Below are positions 60,273-64,000 of a DNA stretch of 64,000 nucleotides, piece by piece (within the stretch, counting starts at the first letter, position 1; each line of letters starts with the position of its first letter). The position numbers and the translations under genes are program-made. The notes beneath the pieces were generated by a model, which was not told the origin of the DNA, searched no databases, and worked only from the letters and a program-made list of their open reading frames with translations. Origin of the DNA: Gloeophyllum trabeum ATCC 11539 (taxonomy: Eukaryota > Basidiomycota > Agaricomycetes > Gloeophyllales > Gloeophyllaceae); contig NW_006920410.1 in the NCBI RefSeq assembly GCF_000344685.1, positions 3,025,922 to 3,089,921 of the forward strand, in the 5' to 3' direction.

Positions 60273-61343
60273 CGGCGCGGAAGGCTCAAGAGGACGGCGG
60301 ACGCCGGCAAGATCGTGTGGCTCACGCGATTGGCGACCTCCAGCCGCGCTGCCAGTGTCCTCAGCCTGCTGCTCGTCTATCCTCCCAGCACGATATATCT
60401 GCCTAGGACTTGCTCGCTCTCGCTTCCTAACATTTAATCTGAACTAAATGGCTGCAAAATCGATGTCTCCAGCTCGCCGGGCTCCAGTTGCTCACGGAGG
60501 TCGCTCACTGTGGCGGCCCGCTTTCGTGGATTTCCTTGCGGCTGAATCATCTTCTAGCTACAACGTCGCCGGTCCCCGTTCAAGCAGCGTCTAGCCTTCG
60601 GATCTCGAGCGCGATTATCTACCAAAGAAAATATAGGGGACGATGGGGATATCTCATTCCGAATTACGGTGGTTCGGTGCGTTGCAATCAAATAACAAGG
60701 ACCGCGCCTTGCTTTTGATTCGACAGCAATATTTCTCTTCTTGGACGGTTTCTTAGAGGCCATTTGTTCATGCTCATATCCTGCGCGTTACCTTGATATG
60801 ATTTCTGTGCGCTAGGGCTTCTTTACTCTCCCTTCAGTCGTATATTCCATCTTCCCGTCCTCGATGACTGCAATATAAGCCCCTGAACTTCTTATATGCT
60901 TGATGTGCTGTCTTTTCCTGAGTTTTGGAGCCCGGCCCTTCAATCTGAAGGCGCATATATCCATCCTTATCGTGCCGAAGAAATCACGACCGTTATCTGC
61001 CCCCTCCACCCCCACCGCCGTTATACGCCGACCGTCCTCTCTCCTACCAAAAGGGAGGCAATTCGGTCTGCCTACGGGAGACTGCCCCACTGCCTCGATT
61101 GTGATGGGCCCTTTATTGAACTAATGACGACTCCTCTCCCTCCGGAAAACACGGTACATCCATCCAGGCCAACACTGTATCCAAATTTCAGCCACAACAA
61201 CTCCGCACTGTCTCGTCTATTCCTGTAGAGGTGGTTATGAAATGGACGTCAGGCGTGCTCAAGCGCTCGCTGCCTTTGATCATAAAAGGAAGGCGACTAG
61301 GATCGGTTGATTGCCCCCCTCCCCTAGAATCCGCTCTATTATC
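60273..61343. other. Interval upstream of the GSK3-like kinase
   Basis: About 1.1 kb. Tiny frames on both strands near 60440-60590 overlap each other, and a minus frame at 60812-61090 lacks an ATG. None is convincing. The promoter of the kinase gene lies near 61280-61340. Confidence 0.45.
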
Positions 61344-62591
61344 ATGCCTCATGCTGCGAAAGCCCAGCTGGCATCAGGCCCCACCGTCGATTTGACTTAC
61401 GAGAAGATCCGTCTCTTGGGGAAGGGCGGCTGGGCTACGGTATCCGAGATACGCATCCTGGATATCGCAATGACGGATGGCGTTGCGTATAACTTGAATA
61501 TACAGACCGGTACAACTCTAGCGCTTAAACGACACCACGAATCGCCTAAATTCGTCGTGGGTCCAACCAGAATCTACCTTGTGGGGGAGTGCTGACTCGG
61601 ATCAGTATAGGGAACCTGAGGTCCATGCACTCGTTTCGCATCCGAATATAGTCGAATTCCTGGGTTACTGGGTCGAGCAAGAGAAATGCACCTCTGAGGA
61701 CGGCGAGGTAGCGTATCCGATTTTATTCTCATACCCAATCATAACCACATAAACGTTAGGCTGCTGTCTCGACATATCACAACATCCTGCTTTCATGCTA
61801 CCCATTGGTCCTGTCGGAACTGCCCCTTCCTATCGCCCTACAATCGGCCCTGAGCTACGTCAGACAGATCCTCCAAGCCCTAGCGTATCTACACTCTCCC
61901 GAGATCTCCATCTTCCATCGAGACGTCCAAATCACGAACATCCTGGTGGACCCCTCTTCAGGAATCGTGAAGCTCTGCGACATGGGAGCGGCGAAGAAAT
62001 ATGTCCCTGGCAAATGGGCCGCTGGTACCATCGGCATGAGCGAGAATAGACCGCTAGAGATTTCATTGCAGAGCAATCATTATGACTTCTGTGTAGGTTA
62101 GTACGAGATCACTTGGTCAATAATAAAAATTGCACTGACTCCTGGCTACTAGACATCTGGCCCGTTGGCCTCATTCTACTTCACTTACTCACAGGACATC
62201 ACCCTTTCCGGAGGAAAGAGACTGATATGCAGCAGCTCATAGAGATAGCATCCCGCCTCGGTCGCCCCACCGCTGAAGAGATCTCAGAGGCCAATGGCAC
62301 AATTCCGTCCAATACGTTATCATGGGAGGCACTACCACCCCCAGACGTCGATCCTGTGCAAGCCCGGACGATGAGATTAGAGGTAAATCTATTGTAGCTT
62401 TTCCTACCGTCACTGAGCTTGCAAGGCTTCGCCAGGACCTGCTCACCGTGAAACCAAGCGCGGAAGTATTTCCTCTTCTTATACAACTGCTCGACCATTT
62501 GTTGCAATACTCTCCGCGGCGAAGATGCACTTCTGAGCAGACAATACAACTGCTGGATAATTGTGCGATCACTTTCGTGACTTTGTCCTGA
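61344..62591 (+). CDS. Divergent GSK3-like (CMGC) protein kinase, possible pseudokinase
   Basis: Exons 61344-61553, 61606-61707, 61760-62090, 62153-62382 and 62436-62591, 342 codons. It has a glycine loop LLGKGGWATV, ATP Lys in TLALKRHH, an alpha-C Glu in REPEVHAL, a hinge region, the catalytic loop IFHRDVQITNILVD, the metal loop KLCDMGAAKKY, then HYDFYIWPVGLILLHLLTG, MQQLIEIASRLGRPTAEEI and a final YSPRRRCT. Spacing after the catalytic loop follows GSK3. The HRDxK Lys is replaced by Gln, DFG is DMG, and the APE motif is not recognisable (NRPLEISL). The ATP Lys, the catalytic Asp and the metal-binding Asn and Asp remain, so residual activity is possible. A 66-base in-frame segment in exon 1 could be an unspliced intron. 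Confidence 0.75.
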
Positions 62592-62727
62592 TAAGAGGGC
62601 ATGCAATACTGGAGAAATCGCTGCCATGGAAGCTCCGATTAATAACAAAAGCCTTCTATATACAGTACTATGTAGTATGTGCCTGCCACCATGCACCTGT
62701 GTAGGGAGTACGTTCAGATATCGGATA

Positions 62728-64000
62728 TTAATCCAGCCTCTTCTTGGTACCCATCTCAATCTCTTCCAATTTGCTACCCGCACGTTTTCGCCCCTTTGCT
62801 AGCCACTGGGCGCCAGCACCCGCGCCAGACCGGAGCTTCCCAACGTCCAAGGCCGGAATGCCAATACCCCTGCCTTTGCGTGCGGATTGGAACCCAGAGC
62901 CGTGGTAGTGGATGACCTCGGTAGGTGGCAGAAGTCGTGGCCACGACACGTAGTCGATGCCGTGCGCGAATATGAATGCCATGGATAACGCGAATAGCGT
63001 GAACCAGATGAGGAAGTAATAGAATAGGGAGTATTCTGGACACCGTGTTAGCTCTTGAGCCAACGGAGGCATCAAGTATGCACATACGAGAGGTCCGAGG
63101 GAGGGTGAGTCCAGCGAGTATCATGAACACAGACAAGAAAGCGAGGTAAGGAACCTGCTTTGGCTTCATAAGCATGTGGAAGCGAGAGAAAATGAATATA
63201 CGTACGGAGCGGATTATCAGTGGCCGCGAATCAATAATGAGGAATAGAGCCGACGAGGGGCCTCTTCGAGGGACCCACACTCCCGTCATCAGGTCGTATG
63301 CATCCTGATAGAACCATAAGCAATATATTCGTCGTTATCACGAATAGATGCTACCTGTCTAGGGCCATCAAAATAATTATTCTTGAGGTACCGCATTACA
63401 GACTTGTAGCCATCTTCCAGAGCTCCCGACTTAGTGCGTTGACCTGTCCGGGTGAAGTCCGTCTTAAGTGCTCCTGTCCCAGCATAGGCTATTGATATCA
63501 AGTCTGCGTGGTCTGCCCACACTAAAGAAAGGATGAAGTCAGCGCATAACAATCAGGAGACGAGTGGGTCACCGTACTTTCTCGGAAGTCTTTGCTAAGG
63601 CTCTCGTGGTAGTCAATGGAATCATCATCCTTCAGCACTCCAATCACTCTCAGCTGCCGGTTCAGCGTCCACTTAGCAATCGCTGCCTGAGTAACATTTG
63701 TGCGATCCAAGTTGTCCATGCAATTGGTCCTAACGACGCCTTTCTGGACTTGGATAGGTTCGGTTGATGTTGCATCCAGATGGAAATACCTTTGAGGGAA
63801 CTTCCGTAATGAAGGGTATGGAATAAATGCGAAAGACTCACCCATTCTTAGTGAGGTCCGACTGGAGCTTCTCGATAAGCAGACTGATTCGCTCCCAGCG
63901 CATATGTCTACATTCGGTGTGGAAATCAAAATACTCATATCTGACATCGGGAAGTCCGAGCTATTCGAAGCAGCTAAGCAAGTTGTACTATAACTGCTGG
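62728..64000 (-). CDS. SAC1: SAC1-type phosphoinositide phosphatase (3' part; truncated by the window edge)
   Basis: Exons visible: 63940-63842, 63789-63578, 63521-63355, 63304-63206, 63154-63088 and 63035-62728; the 5' end lies beyond position 64000. [11 protein letters not shown], then [13 protein letters not shown] carries the Cx5R(T) catalytic motif. [36 protein letters not shown] and [20 protein letters not shown] are conserved in Sac1. Two C-terminal membrane spans ([18 protein letters not shown] and [18 protein letters not shown]) anchor it in ER/Golgi membranes. A basic tail with GSK/KKR residues ends the protein. Sac1 dephosphorylates PI4P. The intron 63205-63155 is 51 bases, in frame and stop-free. 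Confidence 0.95.

Noticed and set aside
60440..60590. Overlapping tiny frames on both strands (plus MAAKSMSPARR..., minus MIQPQGNPRKR...)
   Set aside because: Each is under 50 codons, they overlap each other, and neither could be spliced convincingly to neighbours.
60812..61090. Minus-strand 92-codon frame
   Set aside because: No ATG start and no motif.

Overview
The window is nuclear DNA of a filamentous basidiomycete, probably a mushroom-forming Agaricomycete. Genes on both strands are broken by many 45-70 base GT-AG introns, promoters are short, and the gene set is typical (large-subunit catalase with a DJ-1-like C-terminus, basidiomycete MDV1, SRPK, FRAY-type kinase, two-exon C2H2 regulator). 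Order or genus cannot be read from the sequence. I assembled 23 conserved or recognisable protein genes, one conserved-looking membrane protein and two orphan multi-exon genes by hand splicing. For each complete model the exon lengths sum to a multiple of three and the phases agree at every junction.

Layout: 0.6-9.9 kb is dense: AIM18-like chalcone-isomerase-fold protein, tRNA-Thr, TIM21, VMA7, ecdysoneless/SGT1, AP-3 sigma and MED6. After 1.4 kb without a convincing gene come the large catalase (11.3-13.8 kb) and a C2H2 zinc-finger regulator (14.8-16.0 kb). A gene-poor stretch (16-20.7 kb) holds two identical intron-containing tRNA-Lys genes in inverted orientation around an 862 bp Tc1/mariner-like non-autonomous element. 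MCM5, a second tRNA-Thr, CSN6 and a CinA-domain protein follow (20.8-26.6 kb). A 3 kb desert (26.6-29.6 kb) precedes MDV1, a membrane protein, the p23 co-chaperone, a short-chain dehydrogenase, RXT3 and a GDPD-family phosphodiesterase (29.6-42.9 kb). After another sparse stretch come the Rieske protein, a FRAY/STE20-type kinase, SRPK, a secreted Ala/Ser-rich protein, a HAD phosphatase, two orphan genes, a divergent GSK3-like kinase and the 3' part of SAC1, which runs off the right edge.

There is no operon or metabolic gene cluster. The genes are mostly housekeeping parts of separate machines: mitochondrial import, respiration and fission; vacuolar acidification and vesicle traffic; Mediator, Rpd3L, COP9 and MCM; and Hsp90 and kinase signalling. 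Features that stand out are the inverted tRNA-Lys/transposon arrangement, an apparent excess of GC-AG introns (five), a GSK3-like kinase with altered catalytic motifs, and two well-spliced orphan genes at 58.0-60.3 kb. All functional names rest on recognised family motifs, not on database searches.
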